The notes beneath the pieces are model-generated. The model saw nothing but the letters and a program-made list of their open reading frames with translations. It did not search any database and had not been told where the DNA came from. From Mixophyes australis (Eukaryota; Chordata; Amphibia; Anura; Limnodynastidae), in the NCBI GenBank assembly GCA_036250195.1, contig JAVHZZ010000006.1, positions 171,413,624 through 171,477,623 on the forward strand: 64,000 bases of DNA, given 5' to 3'. This document shows, one piece after another, positions 30,396 through 41,640 of the stretch. Positions within the stretch are counted from its first letter, which is position 1; each line of letters opens with the position of its first letter. Both the position numbers and the translations under genes were made by a program.

Positions 30396-31815
30396 TAGAG
30401 ATGGGCGGGCTCGGTTCCCCGAGATCCGAACCCACCCGAACTTCGAATATCCGAGTACCGAGCTGAGCAGGCTCGGTACTCTCCCGCCCGTTCAGTATCG
30501 AAATCGAGGCAAAACGTCATCGTGACGTATTCGTATTTCAGAGCTCGGTTCTCGCAAGATTTGAAAAGCATAAATATCCGCCTCTACAGCAATCCATCGC
30601 CATTTGACAGAGGGAGAGAGCAGGGTTAGGTCACAGGCTGTATTAGAGCAGGGACAGAGCAATAATTGTACACCTTATTCTTTGTATCATTATTTCATTT
30701 ATAATCTATTCAATTATATTATTAATTCCAATGATATTAGCAATTGTTAGAGCAGGAAGAGAGGAGGATAGAGGAGGCTTTTTTTTTTTTCAATTTTTTG
30801 CACTACAAGTGCTTTGGGGTGTCCCATATTCCCCAGTGTGAAACACTAATTTTTCTGGCTGTCAAGTCATATTTGTCAGCAGTATCTATCTAATACAATA
30901 TTTTGCACTACAAGTGCTTTGGGGTGTCCCATATTACCCAGTGTGAAACACAAATTTTTCTGGCTGTCGAAAGTCATATTTGTCAGCAGTATTTATCTAA
31001 TTCAATATTTTGCACTACAAGTGGTTTGGGCTCATTAAAATGGATTCAAAGCAGTCCACATATGAGCAGAATCAGCAAGCAGGTGCTGGCACCAGTCCTG
31101 ATGGTAGTGTTCCCAGTACGTCATCTGGTAAAGCCTATGTAAAATTATATAGTCTTTTGAAGTCAGGGAAAAAAACACACCCAAAAAAAAATAAGTATAC
31201 TTATAAGTATAAATGTAGGGTGCAATCTACCCCCAAATAGGAAAGGGACTTGGGGCATTTCTATATCACGTACCATCTTGAAAGGCTGCTGTTTTGGCAA
31301 TTTCTCAATAAGGGTAGGGTGTCATAAGCAGACTGACCCCAAACTGGCTTTGTCCATTTCAATTAATATTGTACAGTCTATAACGGCTGAATTTTTTAGT
31401 ATTTTCTACAAGTGGAGTGAGGCCTATAGAGACAGAAACCAAACTGCCTTTGTCCATTTCTTTAGATATTTAACTATAAGTGTAGGGTGTACTATACACC
31501 CAAAGACGATGGCTGCATTGCCAATATCCATAGATGGAGAGGAAGAAAATCTGGTTTGTTTGTAGAATTAATGACGGCCTACCAGGAATTAAACTGTTTT
31601 TTTCATAATCATATAGCTTTACAAGTACATTACTTATTCAAGAAACAGGTGGAGCACTAAATTCGGTTATTTTATGCCCAAAAACATTGATTTTTAAACC
31701 AAACAAAACCAAAACCAAAACACGCAAGGGCGGTTTGGCAAAACCAAAACCAAAACACGATGGTAATCCAGATCCAAAACCAAAACCAAAACACGGGGGT
31801 CAGTGAGCATCTCTA
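30396..31815 (+). mobile_element. deletion derivative of the large TAGAGATG hAT (1,420 bp)
   Basis: Ends TAGAGATG/CATCTCTA with exact duplication GTGTAAAG (30388-30395, 31816-31823). From the left it carries the GAGCCGAG-rich end, two subterminal units of about 110 bp (gcactacaagtgctttgg) and the first 40 or so transposase codons from 31040 (M-D-S-K-Q-S-T-Y-E). At about 31190 it jumps to sequence matching the far end of the 13141-20045 element (aagggacttggggcattt). Confidence 0.93.
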
Positions 31816-31978
31816 GTGTAAAGCACCTTAATTGTTTTTAGTTTGCATTTGGCAAACAGGAATATACTTCATCATCACCATTTATTTATATAGCGCCACC
31901 AATTCTGCAGCGCTGCACTGAGAATATTTGTCATTCACTTAAGTCCCAGCCCCATTGGAGCTTATAATCTAAATTTCC

Positions 31979-31980
<2 letters not shown>

Positions 31981-32033
<53 letters not shown>
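31981..32033. repeat. (CA)n microsatellite inside the SINE
   Basis: About 26 CA repeats; the short continuation is at 34219-34229 across the hAT insertion. Confidence 0.95.
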
Positions 32034-32036
<3 letters not shown>

Positions 32037-32412
32037 CTGGATTAAGGCTTTGGGGGGCCCGGGGCACTTAAAACAGGGGGGCCCCTAAAATCTAAAATTA
32101 AGAGCATAGTGTCTTCATTGGGTATAAGGCTGTAAGGATTAACACATCCTGCATTACGACACCTATAGCCCGCAGTACGACATTTACAGCTCTCCCAGAG
32201 GGCTCGTCTAGCTTGTCTGCACAAGAAAAGTCATTACTTCCACAAACTAAAATACTTCACATTAAAACAATCATCAAAACCCCCACATTAAAATGGGCAT
32301 TGACACCACACATTAAAAATACAACTATACCACACACTAAAGCCAGCAATGATACAGCACACTAAAATTAACATAAAAAAATAAACATTGATAACATAAC
32401 ACCAATTTTGAC

Positions 32413-32461
<49 letters not shown>

Positions 32462-33009
32462 TACAATTTTATGCAATATTTATTCAAAATTGCTAATGGG
32501 CGTGTTGATGCACCCTCCTACAGACAAAAAAACCTGCACTGTTTTGTACACCATTGAACGGTCACCAAAAATTAGGATTGTCCCACTAGAATCACAACAT
32601 TTCACAGACTCTGCTGCTCTCTCCTACCTGTTCTTCTCACTTTCACCACCTGTGCTGCAGGTTTCTTTAGTTGCGGCTTGTCTGGATCCTGGAATGTTGG
32701 AGGACCTATTTGGGGAAAAAAAGGGTACATTTAGAAAATTACAGCCAGCCCCGGCGTTAAATCAATACCACCCACGATTAATAATTAGGCCTTCCTCCAG
32801 CCCCAACATTAAAATATTAGTATTCATATTTAATAAATAAACCTATTTCCCTCCCTACAAACAGGTCCAGTAATAAATGAATAGTATTTGCATTTCCGAA
32901 ATATACCTATTTCCCGAACCTGTCACTGCCAATAAATAATTCATAAGCACATTTAATAGAGACCTCATTCTCCCTAAACCACCCCATCTTAAATTAATAG
33001 TCCCTACTA

Positions 33010-33655
33010 TTGTGCCTCTCTCCCGCACCTTTTCCTTATACTGTGCCTCTCTCCCGCACTTTTCCCTCATACTGTGCCTGTCTCCCCATTTTTCCTCAAT
33101 CTGTGCCTCTCCCCCCTTTTTTCTCATGCTGTGCCTCTCTCCCCCCTTATTCCTTACTGTGCCTCTCTCCCCTTATTCCTTACTGTGCCTCTCTCCCCTT
33201 ATTCCTTACTGTGCCTCTCTCCTTATTCCTTACTGTGCCTCTCTCCTTATTCCTTACTGTGCCTCTCTCCCCTTTTTCCTTACTGTGCCTCTCTCCCCTT
33301 TTTCCTTACTGTGCCTCTCGCCCCTTTTTCCTTACTGTGCCTCTCTCCCCTTTTTCCTTACTGTGCCTCTCTCCCCTTATTCCTTACTGTGCCTCTCTCC
33401 ACTTATTCCTTACTGTGCCACTCTCCCTTTATTCCTTACTGTGCCTCTCTCCTTATTCCTTACTGTGCCTCTCTCCCCTTTTTCCTTACTGTGCCTCTCT
33501 CCTTATTCCTTACTGTGCCTCTCTCCCCTTTTTCCTTACTGTGCCTCTCTCCTTATTCCTTACTGTACGTCTCCCCCCTTATTCCTTACTGTGCCTCTCC
33601 CCCCTTATTCCGTACTGTGCCTCTCTCCCCTTATTCCTTACTGTGCCTTTCTCAT
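33010..33655. repeat. 26-bp pyrimidine-rich minisatellite
   Basis: Unit ttactgtgcctctctcccct plus tattcc, mostly 26 bp with shorter 22-24-bp variants, more than 20 copies. All three plus frames stay open across it, giving long spurious frames; it is not a gene. Confidence 0.92.
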
Positions 33656-33780
33656 CTCCTATTTCCTCATAGTTTGCCTTTCTGCTTAATTCCCTTTTTT
33701 CACTTACCTTTCTATTAGCTTTTCTTTTCTTCTCCTCTCTTCAGTCTTCTGTCTTCTTGCTTCCTCTCCGCGCTGCTCCT

Positions 33781-33828
33781 CACTGAATGACAGGCGTGAC
33801 TTGATGACGTCACGCCTGTCATTCAGTG
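33781..33828. repeat. perfect 20-bp inverted repeat with 8-bp loop
   Basis: CACTGAATGACAGGCGTGAC and its exact complement around TTGATGAC. The right side of the loop creates a TGACGTCA (CRE) palindrome at 33805-33812. It lies at the heart of the hAT element. Confidence 0.9.
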
Positions 33829-34406
33829 TTAACAGTGCAGAGAGGAAGGAGGGACGCCGGCGCTGCCGCGATCAGGTGAGTAAATCTCTATTTATCTATT
33901 TTTTTGCTCCCCTGCTCCCCCCCACCAACGAAGAGGAGCAGCCCAGAACCCACCCGCAAACCCCCCGACCCCCCTCCCACGCCGCCGCACCACCGCACCG
34001 CATATAACAAAAAAAATTATGGGCAAAGGTGTCAGACAGCAACTGACAGCAGGAGCAGGTTAGGTCATGTGGGCGATGGGGGGGAAGCCGCGGAGAAAGG
34101 GGGGCCCGGAGCGGTTGCTGTCAGTTAGAAACTGACAGCAGGAGAGTTTGTGAAGCGGCGGGGGGCCCTTGGAGAGAGGGGGGCCCGGGGCATGTGCCCC
34201 CCCCTTAATCTGGCTATGCACACACACACTAGTGTTAATTTTGTCAAAAGCTACCTACCAGTAAGTTTTGGAGTGTGGGAGGAGGAAACCCACGCAAACA
34301 CGGGGAGAACATACAAACTTCACAAAGATAAGGCCTTGGCCGAGAATAGAACTCATGACCCCAGTTCTGTAAGGGAAAAAATGCTAACCACTAAGCCACC
34401 GTGCTT

Positions 34407-35117
34407 TCCCAACACACAGGTTCAATCTTGGATGTGCCAGGAAGATTGGGAAATTCTATCTATAAGTATCCCAGCTACTCTGGTGTGCTCACTGTATTTA
34501 CAAGCTGATCTTATTTTAAGATATTTCCACGAACTTCACTCTGTATTTACAAATGAACTCAGTTTGTACAGATTTGTCCCTGGACATTTTTTCCCAGCGG
34601 ACTTTGTTTACTGTAATGACCAAATGCAACATAACAGTCTGCATATTAAATGCAATTTGTCACAATTCTTCTTCTCTGGGAAATAATAGATAACATTTAA
34701 TAAAGGGGATAAAAAAATAAAATCATACCCCGAACTGTCCACATTTAGGCAGGACAGTCTACATTTGAGGACACTGTCGCTTCCCACCAATTGGCATGAC
34801 TTCAGTGAAATTGGGGCTTACCATGGCAATTCAAAGCTTTTTGGGTCAGGGAGAGAGATTGGGGTCAGCTGAGCACTTTGCACCGAGGAGACATGGCCAT
34901 ACAATGTGGTCCTCTAGTTTTGTGTGCACGCTGCTCACATTGTCCCATTTATCTCTATGACAATGTTGGGAGGTATGTGTAAAATGAGTGCCATAATTGT
35001 AAGACTGAAAAACCAATGAGACATAAGTTTTGCATTCTACACAAGGAGACTGAAACGAAAGCTTGATTAATACTTTTTTTCCCGTGACAAACATTTTGCT
35101 CATTTGAACAACCACCA
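34407..35117. other. non-coding stretch with one MITE-end fragment
   Basis: 'acaatgttgggaggtatgtg' (about 34960-34980) is a lone end of the CTCCCAACATTG-type MITE. The rest is unrecognised. Confidence 0.45.
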
Positions 35118-35125
35118 TGGACAGT

Positions 35126-36634
35126 CATAGTCGGACTGGCCCACCAGGGAGCTGGGCTATCCCTCGGTAGGCCCCAACCCTGATCACTCCCCTCTTTTTT
35201 AGTGGGGGAAAGAATGCACACTTTAAAAGAAAAAAAAACCCCATACTCACATGATCGCGGCACCGGCGCCCCTCCTCCCTCCTCTCTGCTCTGTCCGCAC
35301 AGAACATTGCCCGACTTTCAGTGAAGAGCGGCACAGAGAGGAGTCGCAAGAAGAAAGAAGACAGAAGAAGAGAATAAAGAGAAGAAAGAAGCCGAAAGAA
35401 AATGAAGGGAAGCAAGGGGGGAGCAAACACAGCATAGGCAGCATAGCACAGTGTGAAGGGAGGGGCAAAGATAGCATGGCAGAATGTGAAGAGGGGAGCA
35501 AAGACAGCATGGCAGCGAGTGAAGGGGGAGCAAAGGCAGCATGGCAGCGAGTGAAGGTGGAGCAAAAGCAGCATGACACAGTGTGAAGGGGGGCAAAGAC
35601 AGCATGGCAGAGTGTGAACGGGGGCCAAAGCAGCATGGCAGAGTGTGAAGGGAGGCCAAAGCAGCATGGCAGAGTGTGAAGGGGGGGGGCAAATCAGCAT
35701 GACACAGGGTGATGAAGGGAGACCAGGAGAAGGGGGCAGCAAAAGCAGCATGGCACAGGGTGATAAAGGGGGGTCAGGTGAAGGGGGGAAAAGCGGCATG
35801 GAGTGTGCAGTGTGATCATAAGGAAGCACAGCGTAGTGATGATGAAAGGGCACAGTAATGTGTGGATGGCACATCGGGCTTGTGGCAATGTAATGTGTGT
35901 GTGTGGTAGGTGGTGGCAAAGTAATGGATGCTATTTTGTTTGTGGGGTGATGGTGGGGCAATTTAATTTTATAGTGGGGACTATTAATTTAAGATGGGGT
36001 GGTTTTGGGGGCTACTAATTAAATGTGGGGCTGAGTTTGAGGAGCATGAGGTCTAATAAATGTGAATATGAATTATCTAATGGCAGTGACGGTTGCAGGA
36101 AATAGGTATATATATTATACGTAAATGCTATTAATCTATTGCTGGGGCTGTTTTAAGGGAGGGAAATATGTTTATTTAATAAATGGGAATACTACTACTT
36201 TAATGTTAGGGCTGGAGGAAGGCCTAAGTATTAATTGTGGGTCCTATTGATTTTACGCCTGGGCTTGTTGGGATTTACTAAATGTACCCATTTTTTTTTC
36301 CAAATAGGACCACCAACATTCCAGGATCCAGGCAAGCCGCAAATAAAGAAACCAGCAGCCACAGGTGGTCAAAATGACAAGAACCAGTAGGACAGTGTGT
36401 CAAATGTTCTGATTCTAGTGGGACAATCCCGATTTTTGGTGAGTTTTCTTCCCAATCTAAGGGGCAGGTCAAGACTGTGTACTCTTTATATTCACACTGC
36501 ATTCTTTATATACTACACTATGGTGCTAGCTGTCCTTCGTGGGCTGACCACTCCCCCTTTAGTGTCCGGTCTCGCCTCTATGATGGAGGGCCACACCTCC
36601 TCTGGTGGGCCCTTCATGCCTCAGTCCGACACTG
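35126..36634 (-). mobile_element. CAGTGTCGGACTGG-family hAT element (1,509 bp), inverted relative to 17028-19562
   Basis: Right end is the complement of cagtgtcggactgaggcatg, left end catagtcggactgg. Flanks TGGACAGT and TGTACAGT (7 of 8). Contains the complement of the same 33-bp minisatellite (about 35440-35790, agcatggcagagtgtgaagg) and the shared block with 'gatccaggcaagcc'. Confidence 0.88.
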
Positions 36635-36642
36635 TGTACAGT

Positions 36643-38490
36643 TACCATTTTCTATGTAAACCTTATAATAAGTACATCTATAAAACAGACCTATTCTCAC
36701 CACCTTCTGTCTACTGCAGCTATTTAGTGCAAGCTTATATGCAATAATGTTTTCTATATAGTGAACACTAAAACTTACTTGCGTCCATATATCTCTTTGT
36801 AAATCATTATTTCTGTCTTCTATACACTGTAGGAAACTGTGGTTATGCCTTACAGTTGCTAGAGCCCAAAATATAAAGCAGGTGGCCCGTTGCTATCATT
36901 TTTTTTACCCATTTTTTTTTAACAGTGGCTTATTTTATCTCAATGACCATTTTAGAAGTTGGCTTCTTTTGTATATGATGCTGATACTGCAGAACAATAT
37001 CCCACTGTCAGTTGCCTGTCTGGATGCAGCTCACATTCACTCTACTTCAGGTGCAGCCCAGCTGCAGCCACTGACACCATACAGTGGGGAGGAATAATCC
37101 ACCACCCACCAGCCCATCAGGCTTCAGATAAGTGAGCTGTTGCAGGCACATCACAAATCACAGAGCCATCAGAATGAACGAAGATTGCTGCAGGCATCAA
37201 AGACTGCGCCGGTGACTAACAGGCCACAGTAATAAAGATAAATAATGCTGTAGAAAAATCAAAAGCTTGGTCAGGCAAAACTGTATTGTTACTGATAATA
37301 AGATCCATCTGTATAATTTCTTGTTATAGAGACAGATGGAGAAACACTACATATTATCTATAGCGAAAATACATTTGGGCATTGTACATAATTAACAAAT
37401 TTCATTTGTCAAATATGTGTTTTACTTATACATTTATTGTTCTATGTTACACTTGTACAAGTCAGTAGCTAATGCTTTGGTACATTTCAGAAACCATTTA
37501 AGTGCTGTATGTCAATGGGAGTTAGAGGACGCCTAAACTGTAAGTACAATTGTTCATAAACAAAACATTAAAGAGACACTGAGGACTATTTGCAAAAATA
37601 CAGATGCGGCAATGTTTTTGCAAAAATAAACCTATTTATCTGACAATTATATAGACAGGGACACTGTGCTTTCCTCTATCCCATGTTTTACAGTGCTTTG
37701 TGCCACTATTTTCAGGATTGGGATTCCTCATAACAGTGTTGGCAAATGTAAAAGTGTCACTCTGAAGTTCTGCTTTAATTACAAGATTTGCATTTTTTTT
37801 CTCCCAAGATAATGCAAGTTGGAGCCTAATTTCAGTTTTAAATAGCTCTCAAGTATGCTTTCCTGTATCAAGTGGCACCTGGATGGAGGAAAATTATTGG
37901 ATGGCTCCCAATCACTGCAATTTCAGAACGTGTAAAAATCTATTTGTTTTGTGCTTCCAAAAAGTCTCTGCAAACACCTGCTGCACTGTGAAGTATCTGC
38001 CCCTTGAAGCTCATTATAATGTCTTGCCTCATTTAAATACATTTCATTTTTTATTTGGCTGCCAATCAGATACATTACTGCAGTTAACCAGAATTTGTTC
38101 AAGGAAGTCCCTGATTTGCCTGGGTCTTCCCATCAGAAGGAGCTAAAATGTTGCCACCATCTTGATGTACTAAGCCATAAATGTACTCTTGCAAAGAGGT
38201 GCAAATGTGCTGAAATAGAAGCATGACTTCACTACAGAAGAAGAAATGGCATTCTGCATTTTTCCACAATCATAACATTCAGTTACTATCCTAGAAATTT
38301 GTTTTGTGTTGTATGCTTTGAAATGTAGTTAGTATCCTGTAAACACTGACATAAAACATGTTAAGACCCTTAGAATACATCTTAAGAGTCATTTTACTGA
38401 ACGAAAGCCTCTTTCCGCTATCTTTAATATACCGTATTTGACAGAGACAACACTGGCTCTGACTTACACATAGCTTGGATCATATTCAAA
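36643..38490. other. non-coding stretch, nothing recognised
   Basis: AT-rich sequence without clear repeat ends or coding features. Confidence 0.4.
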
Positions 38491-38493
38491 TTA

Positions 38494-38620
38494 AAGATGT
38501 GCTCAGACCCCCATGTTTTGGTTTTGATTCTAAAACCATTGTTGTGTTTTATTTTTGGCAAAAAATCTTCACGTGCTTTGTTTTTGAATCTGGATTCAAT
38601 TAAAAATTGTAAAAATGGGT
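38494..38620. repeat. end fragment of a TAGAGATG-type hAT
   Basis: aaagatgtgctcagaccccc followed by ttttggttttga runs matches the left end of the 13141 element; no partner end found. Confidence 0.6.
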
Positions 38621-38879
38621 AAAGTCATATAATTTTGAGCTGCTTTTGTTTCTACAATAGTATTTATATCATTACCATTCATTTATAGTCATTTGCAGTC
38701 TATTTTCTAATGATCTCTTCACAACTGCCAACTGAAATGGTTTGAGAAAAATGTAAAGTATATAAAGTCTAGAATTCTACCGCAGTACTACTTGCTGGGT
38801 GTGGTATATATGTTCAACAGTTACATGATTGACATTTATATGGTCAACACCATAATATAGACAGGGTTGGAAAGTCAGC

Positions 38880-39170
38880 AATAATGACATTAACAGTATT
38901 ATTAGGTCTACAAGTGAAATGTAGACCAGATTAATAGATTGCCATTTTTAATGTAGATGGTATTCTTAGGTCGACAACTCAAATGTAGACAGTATTATTA
39001 GGTCGACAATTCAAATGTACTGTAGACAGTATTTTTAGGTTGACAATAATATCCATAACCTTATCCCTAACCCTATCCCTATCCATATAATACTGTCTAC
39101 ATTTGAGTGTAGACCTAATAACACTGGCAACATTTGAATTGTCTATGTAATGTTGTGTACTTTCTGAATG
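38880..39170. repeat. inverted array of 32-bp units around a telomere-like core
   Basis: Plus-strand units like ggtcgacaactcaaatgtag recur about every 32 bp on the left. On the right the complement (ctacatttgagtgtagacc) appears. The centre (about 39050-39086) reads ccctaaccctatccctatcc, a degenerate CCCTAA run. Confidence 0.75.
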
Positions 39171-39569
39171 TCGTCCAAATTAATGTCTAACCATCGACCT
39201 TTGGAAATGTGAGGATGAGTTTCCTAATACTTTGTGCACCCAGTATACGGACACACAAAGTGGAACATAATCAATCAATTTCTAAGCAACAACAGGTGCC
39301 AGAAAGGGAGGCGTGTTTCTTTCCCAGTTTATAGAAACCCATTCTCCCAAACCCTAGTTTTAAATTATACACAAATCCTAGCATTTAGAGATTGAGCTCT
39401 GGTGATATTGACGGTATTCAAAGTGTTAGTAAAAGTGTTGAGAGAGGTGATGACGTGTTTCATTACCAGAAGCCAGTGTACTAATAAACCACTGTTAAAT
39501 TAAAACTTAATTAGAAAAAGAAAAGACACAATCCACGATAATTTTTATTGTGCTAGCCTTGCTATATTA
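39171..39569. other. non-coding stretch, nothing recognised
   Basis: No gene or repeat boundary recognised. Confidence 0.4.
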
Positions 39570-39574
39570 CATAA

Positions 39575-40292
39575 TGTGAAGATATATGGTTCCCAAATCA
39601 CTCAGACACAGTATTAGCGGAAAAATAGAAGGATGAATTATTCTGCAGAACAGGATTAAATACAGCATGACCCCCTTAATAATAACAGGTCCAACAAGTG
39701 AGGAAATCAGTTCAAATAAATCCAGTGAGAGATGTTTCACTGTGAATCTCTGGCAGAGCATCACCTATTGGCCAAATTCAGTCACTCTCTCCCACTTCCC
39801 AGGCTAGCAAACAGAAATAACAATAGTAACTTAATTCACTCAACTCCTGAATGTTCACTGTGGAGGTGGAATTTAACCCCTGAAGTCAGGGCAGTATCTT
39901 CCATTGGGCACAATGGACAGGTGCCCGGGGGCCCTGCGGGCAAGGAGGCACGTCCGAGGCAGCGCTGTAAAAAAAAATCCTGAAAAAAATAAAAATGAAA
40001 ATACTTACCTTGCGGTCACGTCAGCAGCGATCCGGCTCCCTCCCTGGTACCCTCTTCCGTGCTGTGCTCGCAGTGATTGCTGGGTGTGATGTCACGCCCA
40101 GCATTCACTGCGAGCACAGCGCGGAAGAGCGCAGAAGAGACTCAGAGGCGCGGAAAAAAGGAGAAGGGGATCGGACTTACAGATCCATTACTAATACTTC
40201 CTGATAACAACAGGGATAAAAGTGCAGTCCAGGTATGGATTAGAATATGGGGATGTAACACTGGTTCCATACACCATGCCCGTTTCTTTACA
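39575..40292 (-). repeat. 3' LTR of the Gmr1-like element, with insertion
   Basis: Matches 44828-45460 at both ends (tgtgaagatatatggttccc; ccatgcccgtttctttaca). It lacks the middle block after 'cccagg', and from 39892 to about 40182 it holds foreign sequence. Confidence 0.88.
39892..40182. mobile_element. hAT-like fragment with a 38-bp hairpin, inside the 3' LTR
   Basis: Starts cagggcagtatcttccattg, a hAT-like end, and replaces about 30 bp of the LTR. Arms 40052-40089 and 40092-40129 pair at 35 of 38 positions around a 2-base loop. The right end is not preserved. Confidence 0.6.
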
Positions 40293-40399
40293 TTCCTCCC
40301 TACACTTTTTAGTCTGTGTACTACGTGGTGAGAAAAGTTGGCCAGACAGCTCCAGGGGTGCGTCGAGGCTTGTAGTCTGGTTCCTGCTGATGGGAAAGG

Positions 40400-41640
40400 C
40401 CATCTGCATTCCTGCTATCTTTACCCTTTTTATGGAAGATGGAAAAGTTATACAGTTGTAGGGCCAAGCTCCATATCAGTCACCGTTCATTGTCTCCTGC
40501 GGTGTGTTGTAGCCAACTAAGGGGATTATGATCTGTGACCACCAAAAACTCACGCCCATATAAGTACGGCTACAACTTTTTGAGGGCCGAAACTATGGCC
40601 AGACACTCCTTTTCAATTGTGGCGTATAGGCCACTAGGTGTTCACAACCATCCTCCCCTACTTGACTCAAGACAGCTCCTATACCACAGCATGAGGCATC
40701 TGTTTGCAAAATGAACCAAACCGCCATTGGAAGTCCGGTGCTGCTAATACTGGGGACCGGGACAAAATATCCTTATGCTGGGAAAAGGCCCGCTCACAAT
40801 TAGAGGTCCAGTCAATTTGTCAGGAGTACATTTTGGTTGTCAAATCAGTCAGTGGCTTGGCAATGGTGTTGTACTGGGGCACAAACTTGCGATAGTATCC
40901 TGCAGTCCCAAGGAAGGCATTTACCTGTTTTTGGTTGATATGGTGAGACCAATTCAAGAAGGCATCAATTTTTGCTGGCTCTGGTCGAATACTTCCTCCA
41001 CCAACCATGTGCCCGAGGTACAACACCTTTGCTATCCCCATCTGACATTTGTCTGGTTTGATCGTTAACCCTGCTAATCCAGGCTAACACTTGGGCCACA
41101 TGTTGCAGGTGATCCTCCCAAATCTCGCTAAAAATAGCTATATCGTCCAGGTATGCCTGGGTGTACTCCTCATACCCTGTCAGCAAACTGTCTACTGTAC
41201 AGTGAAAATTGGCCAGGACATTCTTCATTCCGAAGGGCATGGCAGTAAGCTCAAATAGGCGAAACGGAGGGGTGAATGGGGCCTCCCTGGTAAGGGGTAT
41301 CTGCCAGTACCCCTTATTAAGGTCCAGCATGGACACATGGTGAGCCGCCCCCAGACTGTTTAACAGCTAATCTAGCCGGGGCATGGGATACGCGTCTGTC
41401 ACCATCCCTTCGTTCAGTTTCCTATAATCCACACAGAAGCTTGTACTCCTGTCTTTCTTGCGCACTAACACCACACTGGCTGCCCAGGGACTATTGGATG
41501 GTATAATGACACCCAGTGCAAGCATTTAATTTACCTTTTTTTTGATCATGTCAAGCACCTCAGGACCCACTCGATATGCGGGTTGTCAAATAGGTCGAGC
41601 CTCCCCGGAGTCAACATGATGGGCTACTACATGAGTGAGC
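40400..41640 (-). pseudogene. Gmr1-like reverse transcriptase and RNase H, broken
   Basis: Minus strand, from 41640 downward. RT starts with H-H-V-D-S-G-E-A-R-P-I, followed by V-R-K-K-D-R and F-C-V-D-Y-R-K-L-N. 41336-40965 has L-D-L-N-K-G-Y-W-Q-I-P-L, M-P-F-G-M-K-N and catalytic Y-L-D-D. 41041-40820 has F-L-G-T-A-G-Y-Y-R-K-F-V-P. About 40800-40450 is RNase H (T-D-A-S-C-C-G-I-G-A-V-L-S-Q). Stops and frameshifts interrupt it, for example near 41360 and 41060. The catalytic boxes remain readable. Confidence 0.9.

Larger units (their letters stand above)
32034..34218. mobile_element. non-autonomous hAT element with minisatellite core (2,185 bp)
   Basis: Ends cagctggattaagg and ccttaatctggctatg. 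The flanks are CACACACA on both sides, but this is uninformative because the target is a CA repeat. Interior holds (TA)n at about 32413-32460, a block shared with 17250-17400 and 36290-36480 (gtctggatcctggaatgttgg), a 26-bp minisatellite and a 20-bp perfect hairpin. Confidence 0.8.
31871..34406 (-). mobile_element. SINE-like repeat, minus strand, split in two by a hAT insertion
   Basis: 31871-31980 is the reverse complement of the SINE tail (ccatttatttatatagcgcc) and 34240-34406 that of its head (taaccactaagccaccgtg). The element's (GT)n stretch appears as (CA)n at 31981-32033 and again at 34219-34229. The hAT element 32034-34218 lies inside that tract. Confidence 0.85.

Noticed and set aside
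29945..30571. 208-codon minus-strand frame
   Set aside because: It crosses the boundary between a GC-rich hAT MITE and the end of another hAT element, so it is a chance join.
33010..33718. Three overlapping plus-strand frames of 214-225 codons
   Set aside because: They are translations of a 26-bp tandem repeat in all frames; no domain, start context or splice logic.
35125..35961. 278-codon minus-strand frame rich in H, P and L
   Set aside because: It spans the 33-bp minisatellite of a non-autonomous hAT element; the residues are low-complexity repeat translation.
39050..39086. True interstitial telomere from a chromosome fusion
   Set aside because: The run is short and degenerate and sits between inverted copies of an unrelated 32-bp unit, which fits a dispersed repeat better.
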